Below, one piece after another: positions 1-12,698 of a DNA stretch of 64,000 bases (position 1 is its first letter; every line of letters begins with the position of its first letter). The notes under the pieces are model-generated. The model was given only the letters and a program-made list of their open reading frames with translations. It did not search any database and was not told the DNA's origin. This DNA is from Hyphochytrium catenoides (taxonomy: Eukaryota; Sar; Hyphochytriomycetes; Hyphochytriales; Hyphochytriaceae): contig FLMG01000355.1 of assembly GCA_900088475.1 (NCBI GenBank), positions 102,786 to 166,785 on the forward strand. The letters are read 5' to 3'. The translations under genes and the position numbers were made by a program.

Positions 1-979
1 AAGAATATGAGCGTCCTTGACTTGTGAACTTGTGAAAGCCAAGGAGAAGACTGCTATTCTTCATAATTATATATTTATAGTGCTTTGTTCTGCCGCCGCC
101 TCAGTCTTCTTGCCTCCTGATAGATTCAGCCTTCATCAGCCTAGCTAGCCCTCTCCTGACCAAACTCAGTCACGACTGTGACTCAATCTTTCAGCATTTC
201 CCTGAAGCTTTCCTGGTTGCCCCTACAAATGTAGGTTCCCACATGCCGGAAATCTATGGGTTTATAAAACGAAAACTAGCAACCGCACTGTTCCTAGAGT
301 TGATGCCCACAAAAGACCCGCAAACGGCTTGCTAATCTGAGTTTACGATGAACAGCGACGACGAAACTTGCTCAACCCATACATTTCCTTAAGGATGGCG
401 TTGTAGTACATCTTCGGTCAAGGTTGTACAGGAAGGTCACTGTTGAGTGCGGAGTGTTGAGACAGAAGAGGGAGGAGAGAATCTGAGCTGGTAATCAATC
501 ATCTTGAGCTGTGGGGCTGGTGCCTTTTGTCTGTCTGTTTTGTGAGCACTTCTTGTTTGATCCTGACATCGGCTCTTCTCTGAGATTTTGTTATCGCCAG
601 TTCCGCCGTGGTCAACGCTATGTGTGCTTCATCCTCCACCTAGGGAAGCTGGACTGATGATCAGGCAGTAGTAGGGAGTTCTAATGAAGACCAATCGATG
701 CTGCAGCTTGGGACCTCTATTGGTGCTACCTCGGTAGATTTTCGACTGTCACGCTCTCAAGGTACATTGGTGCTTTATCGGCGTTTCTGTTTCGTACAAC
801 GTGGCAAAGCCCACAGATAGGCGACCCCACGTATGTCTTTCTAGAGACACAGTGAGAAGACTTCTTATGAAGTGAACATTGGGGCCTTCGCTTGAATTCA
901 CTTCTTTAGCAAGTGGTGGGGATTGACGGAGGACAGGGTCTACTCGACAGCTGTTCCAAGCGCTACTCTGATCTCCAGA
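1..979. other. 5' flank, no gene seen
   Basis: No open frame with coding character or recognisable family was found on either strand. The stretch probably holds the promoter and 5' untranslated region of the PH-MAP kinase that starts at 980. A frame running into that gene opens at a TTG at 923, but the first in-frame ATG is at 980. Confidence 0.5.
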
Positions 980-3593
<2,614 letters not shown>

Positions 3594-3854
3594 AAGTACT
3601 ATGGTCCTCGCAAGCAAATTGTCGAAGCAGCTACTCTGGCCGACAGGAGTGCCCGACTTCGAGTCTTTCAAGCGGAGGCTGTGACGGCCCGTATCGGCAA
3701 TAAAGTTGGACGTAGCTCTTAAGAGCAAGGGCCATAATGAGTAGCCTTTGGGCTTTCTCCAAGGGATTCCTCTCCTTACGCAGATGTCCCCATGCGAAGT
3801 TGGTCCTGCCTAACTCATCAGCTCGTCTTATTAGAGAATGATTAGAGGAGAGGA

Positions 3855-4327
3855 ATGGAGGAAAACCTTCGACATGCTGCTGCCGGAAGATTGGATAGTA
3901 TTTGGTTGCTGGCAGAGACCTGAAAAGTTGGTGGTAGTGAGCTCTTATAGCATAAGGTGTCGTTAGGGGATCCTTGCAGACCTAGACTTCAACTACTTTG
4001 TAAGAGGAGACAGCCCAGACAAAAAGCTGGCAGAGCAAAAGGAGTGGGACTTCTCCCGCTGTATCAAAAAATCCTTTCAAAGATAAATTGACAGAGTTCC
4101 AGACTGTTGAAGGTGACCTCGATACACCGTAGAAGTGAGCCGTGACAGAGAGTTGCTCCGAAGCCTATCAGCAGGTGCTCGAAAGCAGTATCTCCATTGG
4201 TTCCTACTATGCTGAGCCTCAGTTGCATAAAACAATGAGCTCCATGGTCAAGGATATAAATCAGCTTCGTAGAATCTTCCGGTCGGTTGCTAGGAGAAGT
4301 TCGTCGATGAAAGACAGTGAAGTGTAA
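3855..4327 (+). CDS. Small orphan protein, exon structure uncertain
   Basis: Not recognised. The last exon is convincing: after an acceptor near 4144 it encodes ESCSEAYQQVLESS, then SYYAEPQLHKTMSSMVKD and NQLRRIFRSVARRS, ending at the stop at 4325-4327. The exon before it probably encodes SKNPFKDKLTEFQTVE and splices in phase 1 (donor near 4110). A possible start is the ATG at 3855 (MEENLRHAAAGRLD). The middle, near 3990-4060, has two competing open frames and an implied intron that would be very short, so the model is provisional. The product looks soluble, with an amphipathic helical C-terminus. It sits head-to-tail between the PH-MAPK and the next membrane-protein gene. Confidence 0.4.
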
Positions 4328-4351
4328 GGCAGTGCCCTGTGCAGAACCGCG

Positions 4352-6864
4352 ATGTCTGCCACTGAGGACCCATCCTTACGGCTGGCAGTCACCGAGGACT
4401 ATAGTTCGGGACCACGTTGGAGCGACATGCCAAACGTCCCAACAAACTAAATCTCCATAAGCAGTGCCTGCGTGCCTGCACACTCCTAGTCCCCAAACAC
4501 ATTGTACTGTTCTCATTCATCAACGTCCTAGCTTGTAAACAGCTCGCAGTCTGCAGACGTGGCGATGTCAAAGATGTCGGCTTCTTGCAGCAAGGCGGGA
4601 CAGGCGCGTTCGCGACTCTTCTGAGAAGCGAACGATGTTCCCTGTTAGTCGACGTAGGGCTCTTATGTCTAAGCTGTACTGAGGGTACTGTACAGCCGTG
4701 CAGAGATGAACTACAATAAGAGGCGCTCCACACTTCCTAAGGTCGTTATGGTGACGTTGAAGGCAGTAATAATAAGCGGCCTCCTCCAGTTGAAGTGCCG
4801 TTATCTTCCCGCGCGACCTACGAGAACTGTTCGCATGTTCGCTCCCTGGTTCTGTCTGTCGAGCTCCAACAAGCTCCGCCTCTTCTCCTGCTGCCATTGG
4901 CAGGTCTTCAGTCAGAGCCTTGGAGCACTGCGGAGGCATTTCTTGATCGAGTTCGATCATTGCCAAAACCGTACCGCCCTTGCGCTCGCTCTGGAAGAGG
5001 ACTTACACGTTTCCTATCAAAGAAGTGTACTCGATGGCTCTCTTAGGATCGATGGTGGTGACAAGAGAGATTGCCTAACAAAGACCCTGTCACGTTGCTT
5101 ATTACATTGGACTGAGGCAACAGATCACGCCAACCCATTTCCGACTCATGACATCGTCGAGCTCTTGGTAAAGGAACCGGTAAAGTCGTGGCTCTCGATA
5201 TGGGATTGCTCCCGGCCCCGGACGGAGCTTTGGCCCAGAATGGCGCACCCTAAAGAAGCGTTCAGAGTCCCTTACGATTCCACAAAATATGTGAGATGCG
5301 GTTTCCCTACTCTGCTCTCTAGTAGTCATCACTAAAGTCTATTCCCACTTGCCCACTCATCGTAGGGACCGCCAAAGCCGCCAGAAGATGCAGAGGCCTT
5401 CGTGAACTTCATTGACTGGGAGATGTACTCCGTGTTTCTGATCGTAATAGACTCCATTGGGACAGTTCTCTGGGTAAGTCTGCTATCTTCTTTTGGAAGC
5501 GGGTACCCAGGCCGAGGGAAATTAGCTTCTTCGTCCCCGTCCGAACTGCCATTGGACTGCCCATATTAACCGTTCTTCCACAGTTTGCTATTGCCATGTC
5601 GCTGCTAAAGCATACACGGGTCAAGTGGCTGTCTCCCTCCATCCGGATGAGCCTTGGCGTTGCATACTGCATGGTCAAATTCCTCGTTGTGCGAAACCTA
5701 TGGAGTGGCACCGCCTATTACGTTATCTGCACTGTGTCGATGATCCTCTACCACCTCTATGCCTCCCAAGCCGTCATGTTCTCCTCTGGACCCCTGCAGA
5801 CGCTATTCCGTAACCAGAAGAGTCTCTATCCGGTGCAGACTCCAATGCAAGTAAAGAAGCTGCAGAACGCAGTCACAGCTTTCGCAACTGCGGTGTATAC
5901 CTGGGTGGAAGGGAAGCTATGGGCCTTGCTACGAGTTCTCTTCTCTTTGAAGGTGGGCTGGATGCGTTATGAAGTAGTGGACGACCATGAAGTACCCTTT
6001 GTAGCCCAACCAACTTCTTCTTCAGCGGAGAGCAATAGCACAGCTAGGCCAGAGTATAATGAGGTGTCTCTTCCGGTTCAAAGGGGGAATGCAAGCCCCC
6101 GACAACATCCTGTAGCTCTGACTCAAGGCAGTCCTAGGAGACAGTACCAGCTACTCTCTATGAAGGAAGGAAAACTCCATGTCTCGATAGATGCTCTACG
6201 GTGGAACAGGGCCTTTGTGTCTGAGTGGCGAAGCACTTTGGAAGACTATGCGCTCTGCTTTGTAGAGGAGAGGCTGTCATCACTACGAAACAAGGAAGCC
6301 AGGATCATGGTCAGAATATCTCAAGATGGGTTGTTGCAAGCTTTTCTGACACAAGTAAGTGCTGAATAGAGAAGATTATAACGTGACTAGGCACTTGTGC
6401 TAAAGGCTGGCTCTTTGATTGTCCATTCACAGGTGCCTACGGTTGAAATGCTGGATCCAGCTTCCGATAGCAAAGACCATTCAACTCTTTTTGAACTCAT
6501 TATGCGCTTTATGGAAGTCGGATTGCCAAAAGGAAGATCTTTGTCAAAGTCCAAGATATACTACTTCTACTCGGATTACAAGCGCTTTGGCTGGCAGCTA
6601 TCACTTGTCCAAAAGCAAGCCATACATCGGCTGCTTGTGCAGCTCAATCATTGTGGAGTCGGCCCTGTCGAGGATGAAGAGGTCGACTTTAGCTCCACTC
6701 CTCTAGATTCAATGGCATTGCCTCTAGCGATGCCACCACTAAGGGCTTTTTGGTGCCGAAATTTCGCTTCCTTGCCTGTAGAGCAATGGCTTGAAGCAAC
6801 TCCTCCGAGAGGAGCCAAGAACAAAGATACCGCGATAGGAAAAGTGTTGGACTCGATCTTCTAG
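4352..6864 (+). CDS. Multi-pass membrane protein of unknown function
   Basis: No family recognised. The 3' half is secure: an exon ending at 5290 (DSTKY), then 5366-5473 (GPPKPPEDAEAFVNFIDWEM and a hydrophobic helix), 5584-6354 and 6433-6864, all GT-AG and in phase. The protein has one hydrophobic segment around FLIVIDSIGTVLWFAI, followed by two or three more (MSLGVAYCMVKFLVV, AYYVICTVSMILYHLYA), a polar Ser/Pro-rich stretch, and a soluble C-terminal domain of about 230 residues (IYYFYSDYKRFGWQLSLVQK). The 5' half is unresolved: the ATG at 4352 (MSATEDPSLRLAVTEDYSSG) is a credible start, and 4740-4890 holds a coding-like exon (SNNKRPPPVEVPLSS), but several frames compete up to 5290. It may be a transporter or scaffold; nothing in the sequence decides this. 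Confidence 0.6.
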
Positions 6865-6908
6865 ATAAGTACTTCGAGTGGGGAGTCTAGGAGAGAGGCT
6901 CACAGGGA

Positions 6909-7637
6909 TTATTGTGCTGGCTTATGCTTAGCAAACGTTTCCGGGGAAGCCCTGCCTAGTGGGGATGACTGGACAAAGGCTTGGATTTGTCGGAGAATTG
7001 GTGTCTGCAGCTCCTATTGAAACTATTAGCAGTGTTTGTGTACATAGAGTTGACGGTCAAAGGCATGTTACCTCAGGAGGACTATCCTTCTTAGTGATAT
7101 AGTTGTAAATATCGATTGTCTCCTGGTTTAGAAGAGCTTCGTACTGATCCAGCTCATCCTCTTGGAGACTGTCTACGTGCTGCTCAGACCACTTTGCCAG
7201 TAGAAGGTCCACTTCGAGTCTGACAGAGAAGAAATGAGTGTACGAGAAGGTTAGGGCGAAGCGCTATTGGTAAGAACAAGGCGGCGTTCACTTACAGCCC
7301 TCGCTGTTTGCTGCGGTAGATAAGGCGCTTTCTTCGAGCAATATCTTTGTCAATCTTTTGGGATCCCTGGCTGTTTGAAAGCTCACAGTAAGGCATCTTT
7401 GAAGCATGAGGTGCTTGCGAATCTATCTTCTCACCTGGAAGCAGGATATTGCTCTCGCACCTCAAAGTGTCGCATCTTCATGTCAGCATATCTTTGTTTA
7501 GCACGAGACTCTTGCTCAGCTGATAGTTTCCCGAACTCTTGGCTTGACGAGCTGAAGCAGCGCACTCCAGTCGAGGTCGCGTTTAACTGCCTCCTTACTG
7601 GAGCTACTAGCCAACGAAGCGAAAGCCCTCCTTTCAT
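6909..7637 (-). CDS. SDHAF2: Succinate dehydrogenase assembly factor 2
   Basis: Mitochondrial matrix protein needed to attach FAD to the flavoprotein subunit of complex II (Sdh5/Emi5 family). Four exons join in phase: 7637-7435, 7370-7279 (approximate 3' edge), 7219-7073 (approximate 3' edge) and 7010-6909. The N-terminus is a typical mitochondrial targeting peptide rich in Arg and Ser (LRWLVAPVRRQLNATSTG). The conserved core is clear: ARRKRLIYRSKQRG, EVDLLLAKWSEQHV, LQEDELDQYEALLNQE and DIYNYI, matching the family pattern RLLYQSRKRG...L..Y..LL...D.DIY.W. The C-terminal exon LQTPILRQIQAFVQ also fits. It is divergent from the complex I assembly gene at 8369, with about 730 bases between the start codons. 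The family match was made by eye, but the length and every motif fit. Confidence 0.9.
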
Positions 7638-8368
7638 CTTGCCTGATAACTGTGAGTCGAGTAGATATTGCCGCCGCCTCGGACAAAGCCTATGACTGTT
7701 CGGGTTTAGCTCTCTCCCTCGCTAACGTAGGACGTTCCAACTCACCGAGTACTGATCAGCTGGTACGTCTCCAACTCCTATAGCTGCTATTGCGAAGAGG
7801 AAGAAGCTGGATATAGGTAGGTGTGGACCGGTGAAGACTGGTACGAGAAGACCAAGGGTCTGATGATGAGGGCTGATGGAGAGGAGGAAGAGTGATGAAT
7901 AATGAGGACATCATCACCTGTCATTCTGACGCACGAAGTTTCTGCGCCTCTGTCTACCTCTTCTCTAGCATGTGAAACTCTGCCATCTTGACCTCTTGAC
8001 GAGATCAAATACTGAACAGGTCTAGGAATGTCTAGTATAAGTACCCTCCACCTGCATATTATTCTAGATATTGTATGTCTAGATGTCTAGACTCTAGATC
8101 TCTTTGGAGATTAGGCTCTGCAGATGCATTCCGTAGATATTGGCGGCCAGTAACTTATAGTGAGGCTCAGCGGCTCAGCGCATGAAGGAGACGGCGCTCA
8201 TTCTGTGCGTGCGAAACGCCGCTGATGAAGAAGCATATTATACTTGGCGGTGAAGGACAGAACCATCTGTAACACATAGGGTTAGTCAAAAGGTCCACGT
8301 GCTGCGAGAAGTAGCGGGAAGGCCTCGCCCAAGTTGAGAGCTTTCTACCTCCTACTGACTGCTGAAGT
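7638..8368. promoter_or_regulatory. Divergent intergenic region with TCTAGA cluster
   Basis: Spacer between two divergent nuclear genes for mitochondrial assembly factors (SDHAF2 leftward, NDUFAF8-like rightward). Between about 8023 and 8102 the core TCTAG recurs at least six times, mostly as the palindrome TCTAGA. Whether it is a shared regulatory element is not shown by the sequence. No coding exon was recognised here. Confidence 0.45.
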
Positions 8369-8669
8369 ATGAAGTCCTTGGGCTCCCTATTCAGCACGAT
8401 GATGACGCTATGTCCAGATAAGGTAAACTATAGCCAATCGAGGTCTCTTCCACATCTGATGGCCAAATCTACAGATTGCAGCCTATGGTACTTGTGTCGT
8501 CAATGCAGAAAGCACGGGTTTGACCCATAATTGCTGCCAGAAGGAGTTCGCAGCACTCCGCCAATGCCTCCAAACCTGTGTAAGTTTGACTGATGCGGCG
8601 GCCTTCCACTCATTTACTAGTCTTGACTTCTGGCGCTTGCAGGTCCGACAGCAGAAGTTAAAGAAGTAG
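8369..8669 (+). CDS. NDUFAF8: NDUFAF8-like complex I assembly factor (CHCH-type)
   Basis: Small mitochondrial protein of the C17orf89/NDUFAF8 type, which helps assemble complex I. Exons are 8369-8422, 8475-8579 and 8643-8669, giving 61 residues. The second exon carries the signature: AAYGTCVVN, then NCCQKEFAALRQCLQTC. It keeps the spacing of the conserved cysteines and the EF.AL..C core of the human protein. An alternative donor four bases upstream of the canonical GTAAGT (GTGTAAG) would also restore the final Cys. It would shift the last exon into a different frame that stays open to 8935, adding about 97 polar residues. The short form matches the family length and uses the stronger donor, so it is preferred. 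Confidence 0.8.
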
Positions 8670-9029
8670 AAGTCTCAGAAGGCATAGCTCTTCTAGATCA
8701 GCCAACTGGCGCATGGCCACTATTGACAAGTGCGACGGATTATTCCGGCAATAGCTATGACTCTTTACTAGTAGAAGAACCCACGAGGAGGAGCTCCACT
8801 GTTACTGCTTGGGATACAGTTGCGCAGAGCCATAACAGGGCACCACTCCCTGCGCAAGAGCGACAGAACGGCGGTCTATCTTTCTCGGATGGAGTTGCCC
8901 TTCCCAATTTGGCAGATGCCACGCTGCACTGTTAGGCAAAGCAGAGGAAAAGAAACAGCGAAAATTTGGCTTTCGATGCAGCCTAGAGATGCCCAAAGGT
9001 TTATATCAACGATGGCTACTTTTTGAGGA

Positions 9030-10140
9030 GAGTACCTAGTGGAACAGTGCTAAAAGTCACCTGAGCGCTAGGGCTCAAGCACATAGACCGTTAAAAGGCA
9101 TGCAGCCTACCGACTTAAGCGGCTTCGATTAGCCTCAATCTCAGATTGGATAACTTACTGGCATATGGCGAGGATTGCTTGATAGCTTCTAAGAAGTCGA
9201 ATGCTTGTTATCCCCTGCGAGAGAGTTATGTGGTCCCTCGAAGCTCAGGAAGTATTGCTAAGAGCTGTCCATGTTTGGGTTGGCAATCATCCCGGACTTA
9301 CATATGATCAGCCCCAATAACCTCCATGTCGTATGGGCAACGGCACTTGATTGGATGTAGATGGAGTCCTCCGATAGTGTATACCGATCTGGATATGCCG
9401 TCCAAGTCTCACATGGCCTCTACTGCACCTTAGCATGTCCACCACGCACTAATTCTAGGATCTAAACTGATAGTTCCCCCTCTCGCCATGTCAAGCTGTT
9501 CCTGTTGACACATGTCCTGCGCCTCAAATGATGTACCGAAACATAATAGAACCGATCAACATCACGTAGCTCTCATCAGCATGACGGGTGTGGCGCCCAC
9601 ACACGGTGGCGCAGGAGGTTGCCTTGGTATACAGCTATCGGATGATGTGTCATTCGCTATCTTCGAAGAGGCACCTCTGCATTAAAGATGACATAGAGCT
9701 ATTCCTCAATCAGAGTCTAGCAGAAGCATGGCCTTACTTCTTATGCCTCGAGGAAAGAAATCTAATAGATCATGCCGAGCTAAGTGCTTGGTCTTTGCCG
9801 AGGCGACACAATCATGGGCCAACATGTGTACGCAGGAAGAAAGAGGAACTGGGGATCTAGCCATGTTGTACATCTTACCGTAGTCCTGTAAAGCTGTATT
9901 CTGCCGATAAAAAGCCATAGAACTGTGTTGGTTGTAATTTTGCTACAACTACGATGACCTTCCTCTTCACAGTTTCTTGGGTGTGCATCAACAGCAAAAG
10001 TTTTAAAATTGCTACTATAAAGAGGCACGATGATAGATAATGCTCTCGCCTGGCTGTTCCATGGGTGGTAAGTGCTACGCCCGCTCTGCTACCAAGATGC
10101 GCTGTCGAGCCAAACCCTAGGAGGATGGAAGGTGACAGCT
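9030..10140. other. Unresolved stretch with minus-strand coding traces
   Basis: No complete gene could be built. On the minus strand several short open pieces look coding and have plausible splice borders: one near 9960-9870 (VVAKLQPTQFYGFLSAEYSF or a competing frame TVLWLFIGRIQLYRT), one near 9570-9530 (DESYVMLIGSIMFR) and one near 9420-9310 in two competing frames (CETWTAYPDRYTLSEDS versus HVRLGRHIQIGIHY). They do not join in one consistent frame. The stretch lies between the NDUFAF8-like gene and ALG14 and may hold one small intron-rich gene. Confidence 0.3.
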
Positions 10141-10216
10141 CGTGATCACAAACCTCTCGCTCGTAGCAGAGAGAGAAAGAAGACGTGATAGGTGGTCAAC
10201 CTCTCCTTTACAGAGC

Positions 10217-11140
10217 ATGATGATGCTCTGGGGCACAGTTGTGATACTGGGCCTTGCCCTTCTCCGCCTTTACCAAGTCCTGCCCGCACGCGTAAGAAGA
10301 ATGATAATGCCTCTTAACACTTCATCTGCAAAGGAGAAAGGGAGTACAACCTTAAGACCACAGATAGGCACGCAACTGACTCGCCACTACCGCACCCTGG
10401 TAGTGTTGGGATCAGGTCCGACTTAAAAAGAAATGAGAGTTCTTGTCGTGGTCCAAAGCTGACAGTTGTCGAATCTTTGGTAAGCAGGCGGACATACTAC
10501 GGAGATGCTGACGCTGATCGAGAAGATGGATAGTGCTAAATATGCGCCCTTAGCCTTTGTGATAGCCAGCTCTGACAAGACAAGTCGCCGTCGACTAAAC
10601 GGCCAATATGACAAGGTTCAGTCATCTAACTCCTTGCCAGACACTGACATCACTGTTGCTAAGCTCGCCCTGCAGTGCGAAGTTTTCATTATTCCAAGAA
10701 GCCGAGAGGTAACTATTGCTTGCAATTGCATGTCATAGCGTCGATTAGAGCCTCTAAGGTGGCATAAGGTTGGTCAAGGGTGGATCTCCAGTGCGTGGAG
10801 CACTCTATACGCTCTATCCAAGACGTTTGGAATGGTATGGCGCTTTAGACCACATCTTGTCCTCTGTAATGGGCCAGGTGCGTTCTCATAGACTTCAAAA
10901 CGAAGTCTCTTCTGACCTTCGACGAGAGCTAACCTCCTGTCCGCTGTCCATGGCAATGTAGGCACCTGTGTTCCTGTCTGTATATCAACATACATCCTTA
11001 GGTACCTTGGTTTCGCGAAGGGGAAAATCATCTTCTGTGAGAGCTTTGCAAGGGTAAAGTCCTTGTCTCTCACTGGGAAGATTCTGTACTACTTTTCGGA
11101 TAGATTCATTGTTCATTGGCCGGCATTACAGCAGCGGTAA
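10217..11140 (+). CDS. ALG14: UDP-GlcNAc transferase subunit ALG14
   Basis: Membrane anchor subunit of the ALG13/ALG14 enzyme that adds the second GlcNAc to dolichol-PP-GlcNAc on the cytosolic face of the ER, the second step of N-glycan assembly. Exons are 10217-10415, 10488-10708, 10769-10877 and 10962-11140, all phase-consistent. An N-terminal membrane helix (LWGTVVILGLALLRLYQVL) is followed by the family hallmarks: TLVVLGSGGHTTEML, VIASSDKTS, a REVGQ-like splice junction, SAWSTLYALSKTFGMVWRFR, HLVLCNGPGTCVPVC and GKILYYFSDRFIVHWPALQ. The upstream frame opens at a GTG at 10142; the ATG run at 10217 puts the anchor at the N-terminus, as usual. Length (about 235 residues) is normal. The catalytic partner ALG13 was not seen in this window. 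Confidence 0.95.
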
Positions 11141-11329
11141 GCCAGCAGATTGGTTGATCGCCAAAGGCTGTACTAATGGTTACCTGCAGATATAGACACT
11201 CGCAATACTTAGGGAGAATATGCTAGCAGCCGTTCTGGTGGTGACATGCCAGGAATGAAGCTATCCCATCGAGAGCCGATCCCTTATGCTTCTGAGTCTG
11301 CACCATAGTCTCCTCGGATCAGGCTCCGA

Positions 11330-12110
11330 TTATACTCTTGAATGCTTATAGACGGCAACCCAGCTATCTTTTGTATAATACTTGGGCTCACCTAGTTGTC
11401 TGACGGCCCTGATATTTATCATAAAGTAACATGCAGCCGCTGCCAAGGAAATGTGTTACAGCGATGCAAGCTTTTGACTATGCGCGAAGGAGTGCAACTC
11501 ACCTAGTTTGTGGCATATTGAGAAGAAGGTGTAGCTTGGATTTGACCATAGGAGATGTGAGGTGGATGATTCCTCTCCCTCGAGAACCAGCTAAACAAAG
11601 GCAGAAGGTTAGGCGTGAGACAGTCCTTCAACTCTTCCAGGCCGTCATAACGTACCGTTCTAGCGCATCCTAGCGCAAAGGTGTAGACCAGGTACATGGG
11701 ATTGACTATAAATATATGTTTGAAGTTTGAGAAAAGTATGCTGAGTAGGCCATTAGAGAACAAATAGGTAGCGCCCATCATAGTAAACAGAGTAAGCATC
11801 TCAGCAAATTGCAGCGCAAGCTGTGACCTGCATGGACCGGGGTCAGTTGGGCTAGCTGGTAGCACAATGATTGGGGAATGGAAACCTACATTATCACGGA
11901 AGTCGTTGACATGCTGAACCCTAAGGCACCGTATAAAGTTGAAAAGTCATTGAATTCGGCCATGGAGTTGATGATGCAGTCTATGATCAGAAGAAGATAG
12001 ACACAGGAGGCTTTGATGATAAACCAAAGGCGGAGCCCATCATGAGTTTCTTGAGCGCCATATGCTTGTTCACCATAGACGGCTCCAGTTTCGTTAGGCC
12101 GGCGCGGCAT
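11330..12110 (-). CDS. TMEM138: Transmembrane protein 138 (ciliary transition zone)
   Basis: Four-pass membrane protein of the TMEM138 family, known from ciliary vesicles and transition-zone trafficking in animals and largely confined to ciliated eukaryotes. Exons are 12110-11890, 11827-11656, 11590-11503 and 11439-11330. Family landmarks in order: LIIDCIINSMAEFNDF (human YDLFVNSFSEL), SQLALQFAEMLTLF, LFSNGLLSILFSNFK (human FQAGLVNLLFHKFK), NPSYTFFSICHKLAAACYF, and the C-terminal RAVRQLGEPKYYTKDSW, which parallels RTAVRLGDPHFYQDSLW. The last two exons are under 120 bases. Reading through the second intron would give a false C-terminus. Its presence implies the organism builds a flagellum at some stage. 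Confidence 0.9.
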
Positions 12111-12698
12111 CCTTAGAGGTTGTTCCGTTTAGTCCATGTCTCTATATTCACTCTTGCTTGATTTATAACTGACAATGAAGGCGAAGAGCTGAGGCAGGGG
12201 GCATCTGAAGCTTGCTCTGCTGCGCCATCCGCTATAACTCTGCTGTTGGAGCTGCAGTTGAACGAGTTGAAGCTTGTTGATGCTTTTTGTAACGCCACCA
12301 AGAGTCGCTAACCGCTCCCTACTCATCTTATTCTATATCCGGATGAGTGAAATGACGGTCATTCACAATAAACTACGCTCTATTCTATACAGCAAAATAG
12401 CGGCACAGGCATAATCATCTCGCATCATCATTCTGACGGGAGCTCTGCAATCACGAGGAGCTAAACCCCACGGACTAATATCAAGGGCAGCATCACCAGT
12501 CACCAGACATGCTCAAGCGGTAACTATCAATAAGGCAGGCAGAGCACATGCAGAAAAATGACAACCAACGAGGCAGCAATCCACGTGACCTAATAGGTTA
12601 CGCCGCCGGGGACTGAGTGGCTGCTGGAACATTATGTTTGCCATGGTGGGCAGAAAGAGCTGCTTCCTTGCGCCTATCTACGGTTAGGGGTCGACGTG
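12111..12698. promoter_or_regulatory. Divergent intergenic region
   Basis: About 590 bases separate the start codons of TMEM138 (leftward) and the coiled-coil gene (rightward). A 65-codon minus-strand frame lies here (12129-12326) but has no clear splice link to TMEM138. No element was recognised. Confidence 0.4.

Noticed and set aside
11503-11670. Read-through C-terminus of TMEM138 (Arg/His-rich tail in the continuous frame)
   Set aside because: Splicing out 11591-11655 restores the conserved C-terminal helices and the LGEPKYY motif.
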